64,000 nt of DNA from Flavobacteriaceae bacterium (GTDB taxonomy: Bacteria; Bacteroidota; Bacteroidia; Flavobacteriales; Flavobacteriaceae), in the NCBI GenBank assembly GCA_026710085.1, contig JAPORT010000017.1, positions 56,481 through 120,480 on the forward strand, given 5' to 3'. Shown here in pieces: positions 48,101 to 57,441 of the stretch (its first letter is position 1; every line of letters starts with the position of its first letter). The notes below the pieces were generated by a model. It was given only the letters and a program-made list of their open reading frames with translations. It did not search any database and was not told the DNA's origin. Made by a program: the position numbers and the translations under genes.

Positions 48101-48223
48101 GTAAGAGGGGTCAATTTATATACTTGGAAAAAAGACGATAGAAATTTATGGGATCCTGAATTTTTAAATCTAAGAACGCCACCAACAAAGTCGATTGTGG
48201 TCGGTTTTAATGTTAATCTATAA
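45143..48223 (+). CDS. SusC/RagA-family TonB-dependent outer-membrane transporter
   Basis: 1026 residues. The signal peptide (about 1-35) ends THAQ. A CarboxypepD_reg-like domain follows (VSGTVLDDQEVPLPGATVLV; GVSTDFDGNFSID), then the SusC plug (EEVVVMGYGTLTRSELTGSA; VLIRGRSSINASNAPLYVID) and a barrel ending in SIVVGFNVNL. With the SusD lipoprotein 3 bp downstream it forms a pedal-bin glycan or peptide importer. The signal peptide is encoded across T10 and G9 homopolymers (45204-45224), so frame and hence expression may switch. The substrate is unknown. No glycosidase lies next to it. Confidence 0.93.
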   Translation: MHKRFSNVYSRKNKVFLLAHVFFLWGGVCFNITHAQVKTVSGTVLDDQEVPLPGATVLVQDENRGVSTDFDGNFSIDVSVGDVVVVSYVGFENQSFTVDQRDTYTITLQPSSELEEVVVMGYGTLTRSELTGSAVQVTSEDIGNFPVTSVDQILQGKVPGLYLWGNSGTPGATSNVLIRGRSSINASNAPLYVIDGIPINVRNLGLGNNSSSLSTLAGVNATDIESITVLKDATATSQYGSRGSGGVIVINTKKSAQGKIAINIDANYGWSNDAIEGPVMLTASERRELYFDGLFNTFGDRNGFTREGTEQFYLNNIRSFNPVYKNWAEQGEYTEDWADLITVDNAPSQNINLSARGGSESLNFRASIGYQSVEATVIGSDFESINGTLNLRFKLSDKLTFSTDNRFTVLELDGLLENSAYFASPRTAKYFMPPTSRAFNEDGSYNINDLNTNLFHPLYLAENDIDLNQHFQITSQQRLKWQTPIENLELESVISVDHGRTWYRTYDNRVHGGGVGDQGNTGTESAHFADFTIQNILTYSKRVDQHNFRLAAIQEFIDTSRSWVESYAKGFSADGLYYLNSAADPVGVAGSFTDGYNTSYKVSTNYSYDEKYVLNLNYTREADSRFPKDTRWGDFFGAGIAWNLERESFIQNIDYIDRLKLFANYGQTGNAGINRNTYQASLGFGSSYAGTAGILPAGFGNDNLTWEKFATTEIGLNVVLFRNSLNGDIIYYSGQTTDMLQSVPLSRTTSFSSQNQNIGVLNSSGLEITIGGDLIKRDDMILTLRGSVSTNQNEVKELAKDGSGETVEIIDGDTRIVEGEPLYQYYMRSYAGVDPETGVKIYYADETKTETTKVYGQAPRIASDMTVDPTLQASLFLNVGYKNISLSAQANYAGGHGEYEPWSRYTRESHRFSTDLFNGINALMDRWQKPGDITDVPKIQHLNEPWTTYDRFLYEADFIRLRDITLTYSFNNELVNKAGLSSAQIYVRGVNLYTWKKDDRNLWDPEFLNLRTPPTKSIVVGFNVNL
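45204..45224 (+). repeat. Homopolymer tracts T10 and G9 inside the susC signal peptide
   Basis: Ten T at 45204-45213, then A-T, then nine G at 45216-45224, read as V-F-F-L-W-G-G-V in the current frame. Gain or loss of one base stops translation soon after and would switch the transporter off. G9 followed by TATG also occurs at 23800-23812. Such tracts are rare in DNA this AT-rich. Confidence 0.85.
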
Positions 48224-48226
48224 ATC

Positions 48227-49594
48227 ATGAAAAAGAAATCAATCTATTTAATTCATCTTCTTTTGACATCCATTCTTGTTATTTCTTGTTCATCAGAGGA
48301 TTTAGAGCCGACTTTAGCAACGATCAAAGGGGCAGACAGCATCAAAACGGAGGCTGATATACAAGGCGTTTTAATAGGAGCTGTAGACATCCTAACATCT
48401 TCGAATTGGTATGGGAGGGATTTTATTATTGAAGATGAAATTAGAGGAACTACAGTATTCGCCAATGGGAATTCGGGTCGATTTGAGAATCCTGCTCGAT
48501 ATGCGTATATTGCAGATAATGGGCTGGGTGTTTGGGCGACGGCCTACGATGCCATAGCTCCCACTAACATCATTATCAATTCAGATTTTTCAGAAATAGA
48601 TGGAAGTCAAGAAAACATGCAAAGTATTGTTGGTCAAGCGCATTTTGTCAGAGCTATCGCTCATTTTGATTTATTGCGAAATTATGGTCAACAACATCTT
48701 GGTGGTAATTTAGGTATTCCTATCGTTACCGAATTTAAAGGGGAAGAACTATCGCCTGCAAGAAATACTGTTGAAGAAGTCAAAGGGGCTATTTATGCAG
48801 ATCTCGAAACAGCATACAATACCATTAGTGCAAATGCTACGAGTAAGCAATTTCCCAGCAGATTAGCTGCAAAGGCGTTAGAGAGTCGAGTTGCACTTTA
48901 TTTTGGCGAGTGGAGTCGAGCTGCTGCTGCCGCAAAACTGGTGATTGATTCAGGAAAATTTTCAGTGCTAGCAGCAGATGCTTACGTCTCTAGCTGGGAA
49001 GGGACCAATGCTGCTAATTCAATCTTTGAATTAGCTTTTTCTGCTACCGATAATCGAGGAATCAATGGTCTTGCCTACATATACAGAGGTTGTAACTATG
49101 GAGATGTTGAAGTGTTACCTAGTGTTCAAAACTTGTATGAAGCATCAGATGTTCGATTGGGCGTTTTAGGAGATGAAACATGCTCTTCTGATGTGAAGTT
49201 AGTCAATAAGGCAAAGTGGCCAAAAACGGATTCTCAAGATGATAATGTCGTGGTTCTTCGAATAGAAGAAGTGATCCTAAATTATGCTGAAGCATTATTG
49301 GAACAAGGTCAAACTAGTGCCGCTATTTTAGAATTAAATAAGATTACCTCCAAACGAGGCGCATCCGCTTATACGTCGGTAACCAAACAAGACATTTTGA
49401 ATGAGCGAAGAAAAGAATTGATTTTTGAAGGGTTCCAATTCTTTGATTATCAGAGAACAAGATTGGCTATTCCAGTGACACCTGGGCATAACAATCAAAC
49501 TGAAATTTCTTCAACGGATCACCGAAGAATTTTTCCGATTCCGACCTATGAATTGGAATCGAATGCGAATATGGTCCAGAATGATGGATACTAA
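48227..49594 (+). CDS. SusD/RagB-family outer-membrane lipoprotein
   Basis: 455 residues starting 3 bp after susC. The lipobox is LVISCSSED, with Cys near residue 21. SusD TPR-like helices are present (ENMQSIVGQAHFVRAIAHFD; NYGQQHLGGNLGIPIVTEFK), as is the C-terminal SusD-like domain (NERRKELIFEGFQFFDYQRT; ILNYAEALLEQGQ-like helix; FPIPTYELESNANMVQNDGY). It caps the SusC channel and captures the substrate at the cell surface. It ends 26 bp before a strong terminator hairpin. Confidence 0.93.
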   Translation: MKKKSIYLIHLLLTSILVISCSSEDLEPTLATIKGADSIKTEADIQGVLIGAVDILTSSNWYGRDFIIEDEIRGTTVFANGNSGRFENPARYAYIADNGLGVWATAYDAIAPTNIIINSDFSEIDGSQENMQSIVGQAHFVRAIAHFDLLRNYGQQHLGGNLGIPIVTEFKGEELSPARNTVEEVKGAIYADLETAYNTISANATSKQFPSRLAAKALESRVALYFGEWSRAAAAAKLVIDSGKFSVLAADAYVSSWEGTNAANSIFELAFSATDNRGINGLAYIYRGCNYGDVEVLPSVQNLYEASDVRLGVLGDETCSSDVKLVNKAKWPKTDSQDDNVVVLRIEEVILNYAEALLEQGQTSAAILELNKITSKRGASAYTSVTKQDILNERRKELIFEGFQFFDYQRTRLAIPVTPGHNNQTEISSTDHRRIFPIPTYELESNANMVQNDGY

Positions 49595-49620
49595 CCATTA
49601 AAAAGTTAGGTTATTATAAC

Positions 49621-49655
49621 AAAAAACCGTCTGAAAAGACGGTTTTTGTTTTTTT
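49621..49655 (+). terminator. Rho-independent terminator after susCD
   Basis: ACCGTCT (49626-49632), GAAA tetraloop, AGACGGT (49637-49643), flanked by an A-run and a T-run that extend the stem and continue to 49655. It also serves the convergent accC direction because the A-run gives T-run on the other strand. Confidence 0.88.
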
Positions 49656-49817
49656 GGAGTTGCTGAAATGGATCGTTATCCCAGCAAAGGATCAATCAGA
49701 AACTTCCATCAAGTAGATTATGGTGTGTGGTTTGAGAAGTATTGTTGAAATCATTTTAAATCAAACGAATCACAGCTTCTTATGGTCGAAATATTAGGGG
49801 GCGTTAGGAGAATAAGG

Positions 49818-51173
49818 CTATTCCCCTAATGGAGAGTATTTGAAGTTGTCCATTAGTTTGGTCGTATAGTTGCCAGCTATAAAACTTGGATGGTCCATCA
49901 ATTGACGATGAAATGGAATGGTCGTCTTGATCCCCTCAATAATGAATTCATCCAAGGCTCTTCTCATTTTTAAAATAGCTCCTTTTCTCGATTCTGCAGT
50001 GGTGATGAGTTTGGCAATCATCGAATCGTAGTAGGGAGGAATCACATATCCACTGTAAATATGGGTGTCGATACGAACACCATGCCCTCCAGGAAAATGG
50101 ATCGTGTCAATAACCCCCGGGCTGGGTCTAAAATCATGAGCAGGATCTTCCGCGTTGATTCGGCATTCAATAGCGTGAAGTTTCGGAATATAGTTTTTAC
50201 CACTAATGCGAGCCCCTTGGGCAATTTCAATTTGTTCACGAATCAAATCTCTACTGACCACTTGTTCGGTAATGGGATGCTCTACTTGAATTCTAGTATT
50301 CATTTCCATGAAATAGAAGTTCTTTTTTTTATCAACCAAAAACTCGATGGTTCCAGCCCCTTCGTATTTGATGTACTCTGCAGCCTTGATGGCGATATCT
50401 CCCATTTTTTTTCTCAAACGTGAAGTCATATAAGGGGAGGGAGTTTCTTCTAATAATTTTTGATGTCTTCTTTGAATCGAGCAATCACGTTCCGATAGAT
50501 GACAGACTTTACCTCGATAATCTCCAAAAACTTGAATTTCGATATGCCTTGGATCTTCGATGAATTTTTCTAGATACATTTGATCATTGCCAAAAGCTTT
50601 GAGTGCTTCTTGTTTGCAACTAGCCCATCCTTTTTTTAACTCTGCTTGATGCCAACAAATACGCATCCCTTTTCCTCCACCTCCTGCAGTGGCTTTTAAT
50701 ATCACAGGATAACCTATTTTTTTAGCGACTTGCTTTGCATGGTCAAAGGAACTTAAAATTCCCTCAGATCCAGGAATTGTTGGAATACCGGCTTTTTTCA
50801 TCGTATCAATAGCCGTGGCTTTATCCCCCATTTTACTAATCATCTCACTAGAAGCTCCAATGAATTTGATATTATTGGATTTGCATATTTCAGAAAACTC
50901 AGCATTTTCAGATAAAAACCCATACCCAGGATGAATGGCATCGGAATTGGTGATTTCTGCAGCTGCAATGATGTTGGCCATGGTGAGATAAGAATCGGCA
51001 CTTGGTGGAGGACCAATACAGACGGCTTCATCGGCAAATCGTACATGAAGGCTATCCTTATCGGCTTGAGAATACACAGCAACTGTTCGAATATTCATCT
51101 CTTTACAGGTGCGAATGATTCTCATGGCAATTTCACCACGATTGGCAATCAAAATTTTATCAAATCGTTTCAC
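49818..51173 (-). CDS. accC: Acetyl-CoA carboxylase biotin carboxylase
   Basis: 451 residues, the standard AccC length. It has the ATP-grasp core with [11 protein letters not shown] (near 163), the BIOTIN_CARB motif [25 protein letters not shown] (near 287) and ECRINAEDP (near 335). It carboxylates biotin on AccB in the first step of fatty acid synthesis. It is the last gene of the yceD-rpmF-fabH-accB-accC operon, 8 bp after accB. Confidence 0.97.
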   Translation of the reverse strand: MKRFDKILIANRGEIAMRIIRTCKEMNIRTVAVYSQADKDSLHVRFADEAVCIGPPPSADSYLTMANIIAAAEITNSDAIHPGYGFLSENAEFSEICKSNNIKFIGASSEMISKMGDKATAIDTMKKAGIPTIPGSEGILSSFDHAKQVAKKIGYPVILKATAGGGGKGMRICWHQAELKKGWASCKQEALKAFGNDQMYLEKFIEDPRHIEIQVFGDYRGKVCHLSERDCSIQRRHQKLLEETPSPYMTSRLRKKMGDIAIKAAEYIKYEGAGTIEFLVDKKKNFYFMEMNTRIQVEHPITEQVVSRDLIREQIEIAQGARISGKNYIPKLHAIECRINAEDPAHDFRPSPGVIDTIHFPGGHGVRIDTHIYSGYVIPPYYDSMIAKLITTAESRKGAILKMRRALDEFIIEGIKTTIPFHRQLMDHPSFIAGNYTTKLMDNFKYSPLGE

Positions 51174-51181
51174 GAATCAAT

Positions 51182-51667
51182 CTATGAAAGCTCCATAACG
51201 AATAAAGGCTGATCAAATTCAACAGGCGATGAATTATCAACCAAAATATCCACAATTTTACCTGCATATTCGGAATTGATATGATTAAATAGTTTCATGG
51301 CTTCAATGGTACAAAGGGTATCCCCTTTTTTAATCATATCCCCAACAGAGACAAATGGAGGGTCATCAGGTGATGGATGCAAGTATAGGGTTCCCAACAT
51401 GGGAGATTTAATCGTTTTTCGATTTTGATTCCTTTGTGATGATTCTTTTTGAACTTGAGGCGACTCAGTTATTGGTTGAGCCGGTTGTCCTTGGGGTTCT
51501 GCTTGGATTGGACTAGGAACACTTGGTACCATTGGAGGGGATGTTTCTTGTTTGACACCAACTGACTTGCTGACGGTAATTTTTACATTTTCAAATTCCA
51601 ATTTGACTTGTTCTACATCGGTTTTAGAAATGAATTTGATTAGATTTTGAATTTCTTTAAGATCCAT
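51182..51667 (-). CDS. accB: Biotin carboxyl carrier protein
   Basis: 161 residues. The N-terminal helical part binds AccC, a Pro/Gln-rich linker (about 50-80) follows, and the C-terminal biotinyl domain contains the modified Lys in EAMKLFNHI (near 122). The residue after Met-Lys-Leu is Phe where Met is common. It lies 11 bp after fabH and 8 bp before accC. Confidence 0.95.
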   Translation of the reverse strand: MDLKEIQNLIKFISKTDVEQVKLEFENVKITVSKSVGVKQETSPPMVPSVPSPIQAEPQGQPAQPITESPQVQKESSQRNQNRKTIKSPMLGTLYLHPSPDDPPFVSVGDMIKKGDTLCTIEAMKLFNHINSEYAGKIVDILVDNSSPVEFDQPLFVMELS

Positions 51668-51678
51668 GATGATTTAAT

Positions 51679-52695
51679 TTATTGTGTTTCATAGGCCCAA
51701 GTCATATAAGCGGATCCCCATGTGAATCCACCGCCGAAAGCTGTAATAACCAATTTACTTCCTTTTTTGAATTGTTGTTCATAATCATATAAAAGTAGTG
51801 GTATTGTGGCACATGTTGTATTGCCGTAGTTTTCAATATTCATGAGCACTTTTTGTGAATCAAGCCCTATTCTTTTTGCTGTTGAATCGATGATTCTTTT
51901 ATTGGCTTGATGAGAAAGAAAAAAATCAAGATCATCAATCGATAGTTGATTTCTTCTGATGATTTGGTTTGTGGCATGATACATTTCAGAAACCGCTCTT
52001 CTATATACGGACTGACCATCTTGATATAATTTGTGCCATTTTTTTTCAACCGTTTCACTGGTTATGGGATGTAAAGAACCACCAGATTTAACGCTGAGTA
52101 GTTCTTGGTTACTTCCATCACATCGGAAGTACTCATCTTCATACCCAAATTCATTATGACTAGGTTCAATCAATACAGCTCCTGCACCATCACCAAAAAG
52201 GATGCATGTTGTTCTATCAGTATAATCAACAAGGGAAGACATTTTATCACCACCTACGACCACTACTTTTTGATGTTTTCCAGAATTGATAAAACTACAT
52301 GCGGTACTCAATGCATACAAAAATCCTGAACATGCAGCACTCAAATCATATCCAAAAGCATTGGTTGCTCCAATTTCAGAAATGATCACTGATGAAGTAG
52401 GACTCACTTGGACATCTGGAGTCACTGTGGCTAAAATCACTAGATCGATTGAATTTGGATCAGTATTTGTTTTCGAAAGCAGTTCATGGATGGCTTTGAC
52501 ACACATATAGGAAGTTCCTTTTCTAGGATCTTTTAAAATTCTACGTTGGCGGATACCTGTGCGAGAAATAATCCAATCATTGGATGTTTCGACCATTTGC
52601 TCTAAATCGGAATTGGTGAGCACTTCTTCAGGCAAATAAGCGCCGATGCCTTTAATGGCCGCTTTGATTGGTTTGGAATTTGATTTTTCCATCAA
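51679..52695 (-). CDS. fabH: 3-oxoacyl-ACP synthase III
   Basis: 338 residues. The catalytic Cys lies in SAACSGFLYALS (near 125), the His in SHQANKRI (near 262) and the Asn in NIENYGNTTCATIP (near 292). It condenses acetyl- or branched acyl-CoA with malonyl-ACP to start fatty acid chains. It lies 35 bp after rpmF. The plsX gene often found between rpmF and fabH is absent here. Confidence 0.95.
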   Translation of the reverse strand: MMEKSNSKPIKAAIKGIGAYLPEEVLTNSDLEQMVETSNDWIISRTGIRQRRILKDPRKGTSYMCVKAIHELLSKTNTDPNSIDLVILATVTPDVQVSPTSSVIISEIGATNAFGYDLSAACSGFLYALSTACSFINSGKHQKVVVVGGDKMSSLVDYTDRTTCILFGDGAGAVLIEPSHNEFGYEDEYFRCDGSNQELLSVKSGGSLHPITSETVEKKWHKLYQDGQSVYRRAVSEMYHATNQIIRRNQLSIDDLDFFLSHQANKRIIDSTAKRIGLDSQKVLMNIENYGNTTCATIPLLLYDYEQQFKKGSKLVITAFGGGFTWGSAYMTWAYETQ

Positions 52696-52730
52696 AGAAA
52701 ATCAACGAACAGATGTGGTGGTGATAGGGA

Positions 52731-52922
52731 TTACTCTTTGACAGCTTCTTCTCTTAGAACCTGACCTCGGTAATAGAGTTTCCCATCAACCCAATGCGCT
52801 CTGTGATATAGATGAGGTTCTGATGTGGATGGACAAATACTGATTTGCTTTTCATCGACCTTGATATGAGTTCGACGTTTGTTTCTTCTAGATTTTGAAA
52901 TTTTTCTTTTAGGATGAGCCAT
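52731..52922 (-). CDS. rpmF: Ribosomal protein bL32
   Basis: 63 residues starting [19 protein letters not shown], the bL32 opening. The C-terminal Cys pairs of zinc-binding bL32 are mostly missing; only one Cys (near residue 30) is seen, so this is a zinc-independent form. It lies 7 bp downstream of the yceD-like gene and upstream of fabH. Confidence 0.95.
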   Translation of the reverse strand: MAHPKRKISKSRRNKRRTHIKVDEKQISICPSTSEPHLYHRAHWVDGKLYYRGQVLREEAVKE

Positions 52923-52929
52923 AATATTA

Positions 52930-53475
52930 TCAATTTTTAGTGATCAATCGGAGTTTATCCCATCTAGAATCTGGAACAGAATGGCTATTTTGTTGCTTTT
53001 GGCTTGTTTCATAATAGGCCATCAGTTCTGAGTCTAGACTTCCATCATGCACTCCGGGATGAATTTTTTTTATGGGTAATGAAAGAACAACCGATTCATA
53101 AATCTGTTGTGCAAGGTTCAATTTATATTCTGAGGGTCCCAAATAAATCACATCAGACTCTGATGCATTAGTTGCTTTTTGTCCAAATTTAACCACCAAA
53201 TCATAATGAGATGTTATCGATGTGTTGAATGGTTCTAAAGAAAGATCACATACCAGAGTAATCGTTCCTTTAAATCTAAATTTCAATTCCATCAGATGAC
53301 TTCTCTTGAATAAGTCAACATCAATGTGAATGTCAGGATTCATGATGTCATTGAATTCAAAATGTTCGAAAAAATGCTTGTCTATCGTGTAATTGAAATG
53401 GTGGATTCCTTCTTTTAAGGATAAGAAATAAATGTCAAAGACTTTATGATTGTATTTCAGATTCACAGATAGCAA
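52930..53475 (-). CDS. YceD/DUF177 family protein
   Basis: 181 residues from a TTG at 53475; a GTG three codons later is an alternative. It has the DUF177 core ([29 protein letters not shown]) and the closing [10 protein letters not shown]. YceD is linked to 23S rRNA or ribosome assembly and is nearly always encoded before rpmF. It is the first gene of the fatty-acid-start operon. In many flavobacteria pdxA lies just upstream; here about 7.2 kb of other genes intervene. Confidence 0.9.
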   Translation of the reverse strand: MLSVNLKYNHKVFDIYFLSLKEGIHHFNYTIDKHFFEHFEFNDIMNPDIHIDVDLFKRSHLMELKFRFKGTITLVCDLSLEPFNTSITSHYDLVVKFGQKATNASESDVIYLGPSEYKLNLAQQIYESVVLSLPIKKIHPGVHDGSLDSELMAYYETSQKQQNSHSVPDSRWDKLRLITKN

Positions 53476-53620
53476 AACTAATTATTTTTTCACATCATAT
53501 CGTTATGTAAGACTGAAGGTCACTCGAAGGAGGAGCCCATAAAACGCATTTGTTGTAATCTATAAATGTTGATATGAAAATGACGGAAAAAATATTATTA
53601 GAAAATCAGTTTTAAAGGTT

Positions 53621-53628
53621 TAAATTTG
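53621..53628 (+). promoter_or_regulatory. Promoter-like box for the catalase gene
   Basis: TAAATTTG at 53621-53628 fits TAnnTTTG and would start transcription close to the catalase ATG (53652), giving a very short leader. No clear -33 element is seen, so activation by a regulator such as OxyR is possible but not shown. Confidence 0.35.
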
Positions 53629-53651
53629 GAAACATATTTTATATTCAAACG

Positions 53652-55088
53652 ATGCCTAAAAAACTAACAACTACTGCTGGAGCACCAGTTTCAAACAATC
53701 AAAAATCATTGACTGCTGGCCAGCCTGGCCCTCTGTTGGTTTCCGATTACAAATTGGTGGAAAAATTAGCTCATCAAAACAGAGAAAGAATTCCTGAGCG
53801 AGTCGTTCATGCCAAAGGATGGGGAGCTTATGGGACGTTTACGGTCACGCATGATATCACCCGGTTCTCATGTGCAGACCTTTTTTCTGAAATTGGCAAA
53901 CGAACCCCAGTCCTCGCTCGATTTTCAACGGTAGCAGGCGAATTGGGAGCGTCGGATACCGAACGAGATGTACGAGGGTTTGCTTTAAAGTTTTATACCG
54001 ATGAAGGGAATTGGGATATGGTTGGAAACAACACGCCGGTATTTTTTATACGAGATGGGTATAAATTTCCTGATTTTATTCGAACCCAAAAGCGTCATCC
54101 CAAAACCAATCTTAGATCGCCTGAAGCGATGTGGGATTTCTGGTCCTTAACTCCTGAAAGTTTACATCAAGTGACCATTTTGATGTCTGATAGAGGATTG
54201 CCCATTTCCCCTATGCACATGAATGGATATGGCTCTCATACATTTAGTTTTTGGAATAAAAAGAATGAGCGATTTTGGGTGAAATTCCATTTTAAAACAT
54301 TACAAGGACATCGACATTATACCAATGAGCAAGCTGCTGAAATCACAGGTCAAACCCGTGAAAAATACCAAGAAGAATTATTTGGAGCCATAGAGCAAGG
54401 CAAATTTCCTCAATGGGAATTTAAGATTCAAATCATGAACGAAGAAGATGCCCCAAAACAACCATTCAATCCTTTTGATTTAACTAAAATATGGCCTCAC
54501 AAAGACTTTCCGCTCATTGATGTAGGGATTCTAGAGTTAAATAAGAACCCTGATAATTATTTTCAGCATGTTGAAAACGCAGCTTTTTCTCCATCAAACG
54601 TCGTTCCTGGCATTTCATTTTCTCCAGATAAAGTATTACAGTCTCGAATATTTGCGTATGCTGATGCTCATCGCTATCGATTGGGAACCCACTATGAGGC
54701 TTTGCCTCCAAACGCTCCAAAAAATCAAGTAACGCATTATCATAAAGATGGTGCCATGCGATTTTTCACCAATGATTTTGGGAATCCGGATGCTTACTAT
54801 GAGCCAAATACCAAAGACGGAGCCGTAGAAGATCCTTCTGTTGAAGAACCTCCCATGAAAATTAGTGGAGACATCACTCGATATGAAGAAAATGATACCT
54901 ATGGGGTTTACAAGCAACCAGGTGATTTATTTCGTTTATTTGATAAGCAACAAAAAGAGCGTTTATTCCAAAACATTGCTGCGGCTATGGAGGGTGTTTC
55001 TTCTAAAATCATTGAAAAACAACTACGCCATTTTGATTCAGCGGATCCCGAATACGGTGCTGGAGTGAGAAAAGCACTGGATCTTTAA
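53652..55088 (+). CDS. katA: Heme catalase (clade 3)
   Basis: 478 residues, short-subunit length. The distal His lies in [14 protein letters not shown] (near 53) and the Asn in [14 protein letters not shown] (near 126). The heme-ligand Tyr is in [14 protein letters not shown] (near 336). [10 protein letters not shown] is also typical. It breaks hydrogen peroxide in the cytoplasm. It is paired with an ankyrin-repeat gene 125 bp downstream, a known catalase-ankyrin association. Confidence 0.96.
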   Translation: MPKKLTTTAGAPVSNNQKSLTAGQPGPLLVSDYKLVEKLAHQNRERIPERVVHAKGWGAYGTFTVTHDITRFSCADLFSEIGKRTPVLARFSTVAGELGASDTERDVRGFALKFYTDEGNWDMVGNNTPVFFIRDGYKFPDFIRTQKRHPKTNLRSPEAMWDFWSLTPESLHQVTILMSDRGLPISPMHMNGYGSHTFSFWNKKNERFWVKFHFKTLQGHRHYTNEQAAEITGQTREKYQEELFGAIEQGKFPQWEFKIQIMNEEDAPKQPFNPFDLTKIWPHKDFPLIDVGILELNKNPDNYFQHVENAAFSPSNVVPGISFSPDKVLQSRIFAYADAHRYRLGTHYEALPPNAPKNQVTHYHKDGAMRFFTNDFGNPDAYYEPNTKDGAVEDPSVEEPPMKISGDITRYEENDTYGVYKQPGDLFRLFDKQQKERLFQNIAAAMEGVSSKIIEKQLRHFDSADPEYGAGVRKALDL

Positions 55089-55213
55089 TTGAATTAGAGA
55101 TCAATCCTTACATCGAATCTAGTTTCCTTCGATTTAGGAATGGAGGTGTTAATTCTTTTCTGATGGGCATTCGGTTCGGATAGGTATCTCATGTTTATTT
55201 TAAATGCCCTATT

Positions 55214-55681
55214 ATGATGGAAGAAATTTTTCAGTTTATCAGAAATGGAGACCTCGATAGTCTGAATAAAGTAGATCATCGAGTTGATTTTGATTCCTAT
55301 GTTGATCGAAGGGGTTCGACACCCTTAATTTTGGCAGCTTACTATAATCAAGTTGATATTGTGAAGTTTTTGCTCCATCGATCAAGTCATATCAACCACC
55401 AAGATCATTCTGGAAATACAGCCCTTATGGGAGCCTGTTTTAAAGGGTATCAAGAGATTGTATTGATTCTATTAGAGCATGGAGCGGACTGTGATATCAC
55501 AAATTACAATCAAGCCACAGCACTGTTTTATGCTGCAGGTTTTAACCATCCCGAAATTGCTCAAATTCTTTTGGAAAAGGGGGCCGATACAACCATCAAA
55601 GACAAATACGGCAAGACAGCATTTCAGCAAGCTGAAGCTCAGGGATTAGGAAAGCAATTTCAGCATATCAAACCCAAGTGA
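55214..55681 (+). CDS. Ankyrin-repeat protein linked to catalase
   Basis: 155 residues of four or so ankyrin repeats (GSTPLILAAYYNQVDIVKFL; GNTALMGACFKGYQEIVLIL; ATALFYAAGFNHPEIAQILL). There is no signal peptide, so it should be cytoplasmic. In Pseudomonas the ankyrin protein AnkB is needed for full activity of the catalase encoded beside it, and the same pairing is found here. The role is inferred from that family. Confidence 0.85.
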   Translation: MMEEIFQFIRNGDLDSLNKVDHRVDFDSYVDRRGSTPLILAAYYNQVDIVKFLLHRSSHINHQDHSGNTALMGACFKGYQEIVLILLEHGADCDITNYNQATALFYAAGFNHPEIAQILLEKGADTTIKDKYGKTAFQQAEAQGLGKQFQHIKPK

Positions 55682-55831
55682 TTCATCGATCAATTTGAAA
55701 GGGGCTTTCGTTTGAAGCACCACGATTCTGACCCAAAAACATTGACTTTACCTTTATTGGAGTGGAGAGATGTGACAATGGCTATAAAAGAATAAAATAG
55801 CGATGATGCCATTATGACGATGTTGTCATTA
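55682..55831. other. Spacer between the ankyrin gene and the ATPase remnant
   Basis: 150 bp with no reading frame. It contains a short imperfect inverted repeat around ATGACGATGTTGTCAT near 55813-55828. Confidence 0.35.
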
Positions 55832-56090
55832 CTAAGTTACTTCTGTTTTCCATTGATCTGTTATGAACCAGTGGTGCATGGAGGGAATAGGAACAATGTA
55901 TCTTCCATCTCGAATTCGGTGAAAAATCCCTTTTTCAATAGCCCTTTCGAATAATATTTGGGGCTTATGTATTTATCTTGAAATGAGGATTTTCTTTTTT
56001 TGGATGAAAAGGAAGGTTTGCTTTCTTGAAAACTTGTCCCATGAGATCATCGACTAGATAATCCCCTGATCGTTCCCCATCCTTTTGTAT
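55832..56090 (-). pseudogene. Inverted, decayed partial copy of the ATPase locus
   Basis: On the minus strand, 55959-55832 encodes QILFERAIEKGIFHRIRDGR and VPIPSMHHWFITDQW to a stop. It aligns with the C-terminus of the intact ATPase (QKLYKTMLLRGILHLDQDGK, IPIPSLKTYLIETYG). Upstream on the same strand (56090-55963) is KDGERSGDYLVDDLMGQVFK and PFHPKKENPHFK, matching the small frame at 57271-57441. Both are truncated and frameshifted. Confidence 0.65.
55957..56063 (-). repeat. Left inverted repeat of the ATPase cassette
   Basis: The reverse complement of this 107-bp stretch aligns with 57352-57457. By hand I count about 14 differences including one indel, roughly 87% identity. The repeats point toward each other and bracket the ATPase gene. 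Confidence 0.8.
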
Positions 56091-56110
56091 CTTTGAAACA
56101 AAGACTTCCA

Positions 56111-57250
56111 ATGAACCATCATGAAGCTATTATTGAACGTGGGCCAGCCAAGTATTTTCATGGGCGAATCTCTGAAAGAAACGCTTTGAAACAGTTATTA
56201 CAAGAAACATCGAAAAAGAAAATAGGAAGTAGTCTTTTGATTCAAGGCCCACCTGGTGTTGGAAAAACAGCTCTCATTGAAGAGCACAAAAAAGAAGCCT
56301 CTCTGCAAGGATGGCAAGTGGTTGATTTAACCATTCCATCGTTATATGATCCCAAAGAATTATTTCGACGATTGACTAAAAACCAAAAAGCTCATGATGT
56401 TCAAACGACTTTTGGGGTTGATTTAAAGATCTTTAACGTCGGATTTGTTCCGAAACATATCGAAGAAACACCTTATTTGAATGAAGCCATCATTCGTTCT
56501 CAACCCACTTGTTTGGTTTTAGATGAAGCTCAAACATTAGAACTTATCTTATCAGAAAACCATCGTGATAAAGTGGCTGATTTCTTCAGGACGTATCATA
56601 ATGTTCTATCGGAAAAAGGTTTTGTTTTTTTGTTTGGAGGATTAAGTCCCACCAAAGATGTGTTACGACAATTTGGTATTTCTCGATTTAATCCTAAAGC
56701 CATTCATTATTTAGGAATGATTGGAAAGCATGCGGAACAGCAAATCATTCGAGATTGGTTGAAAAAAGAAATTCAAACGCCAAGTCATACGACTTTTTGG
56801 ATTCAACAAATCAGCAAACAAACCGATCAGTGGCCTCGACATATCCAATCTTATGCCAATGCTCTATGTAATTATTTAAAACCCAAGGAAGTCTTAACCA
56901 ATCAACGATTAAAGCAGGTATTAGATGATGGAAATGATCTAAAAAACATCTATTATCAACAACGATGTGATCACCTTGATTATGAGTATCGAGAAATGAT
57001 CGCTCATGTTGTTAAAACATTGCCTCATCCGTTTGTTAAAAGACATTTTATAGAAGCTTTTTCAACGTTTTTATCTCAAAAGGAATCCCAAAAATTATAT
57101 AAAACCATGCTTTTGAGGGGGATACTTCATCTAGACCAAGATGGAAAATCATCGATTCCTATTCCATCATTAAAAACCTATTTGATTGAAACCTATGGTG
57201 CCGGACAACCCCCACCTTCCCAAGCCCAACTTTTACCGAGAAAGCGATGA
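56111..57250 (+). CDS. AAA/STAND-type ATPase of unknown function, bracketed by inverted repeats
   Basis: 379 residues from the ATG at 56111 (the frame opens at a TTG at 56093). Walker A is GPPGVGKT at 46-53. Walker B is TCLVLDEAQ with D138-E139, followed by a sensor-like FVFLFGGLSP. The C-terminal half is helical with a winged-helix-like end (LLRGILHLDQDGKSSIPIPS). This layout is that of mobile-element or defence ATPases that act as switches. I do not recognise a named family. TATCTTTG at 56088-56095 is a promoter-like box 15 bp before the ATG. An inverted decayed copy lies upstream, and a small frame follows 20 bp downstream. Confidence 0.7.
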   Translation: MNHHEAIIERGPAKYFHGRISERNALKQLLQETSKKKIGSSLLIQGPPGVGKTALIEEHKKEASLQGWQVVDLTIPSLYDPKELFRRLTKNQKAHDVQTTFGVDLKIFNVGFVPKHIEETPYLNEAIIRSQPTCLVLDEAQTLELILSENHRDKVADFFRTYHNVLSEKGFVFLFGGLSPTKDVLRQFGISRFNPKAIHYLGMIGKHAEQQIIRDWLKKEIQTPSHTTFWIQQISKQTDQWPRHIQSYANALCNYLKPKEVLTNQRLKQVLDDGNDLKNIYYQQRCDHLDYEYREMIAHVVKTLPHPFVKRHFIEAFSTFLSQKESQKLYKTMLLRGILHLDQDGKSSIPIPSLKTYLIETYGAGQPPPSQAQLLPRKR

Positions 57251-57270
57251 GGATTCTTCGATAGGGTTAA

Positions 57271-57441
57271 ATGAAAACAATGACAAAACCTTTTCGTGAA
57301 AAGCGAGCTTTTAAAACATCACCAAATCACGAAAACATTCCTTTGGAATGGCATTTAATAGTCGATGATGTCATGGGGCAAGTTTTCAAGAAAGCAAACA
57401 TTCCTTCTCATCCAAAAAGAGAAAACCCTCACTCAAGATAA
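57271..57441 (+). CDS. 56-residue frame downstream of the ATPase, probably the end-shifted remnant of a longer gene
   Basis: It starts ATG at 57271, 20 bp after the ATPase stop: basic N-terminus (MKTMTKPFREKRAFKTSPNH), then LEWHLIVDDVMGQVFKKANI and HPKRENPHSR. The left repeat encodes the same motif VDDxMGQVFKKANxPxHPKxENPH. After ENPH both copies carry different base losses. A common ancestor could have continued FQDKYISPK in frame, so the present stop may be secondary. Conserved residues across copies suggest past protein-level selection. The function is unknown. Confidence 0.4.
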   Translation: MKTMTKPFREKRAFKTSPNHENIPLEWHLIVDDVMGQVFKKANIPSHPKRENPHSR

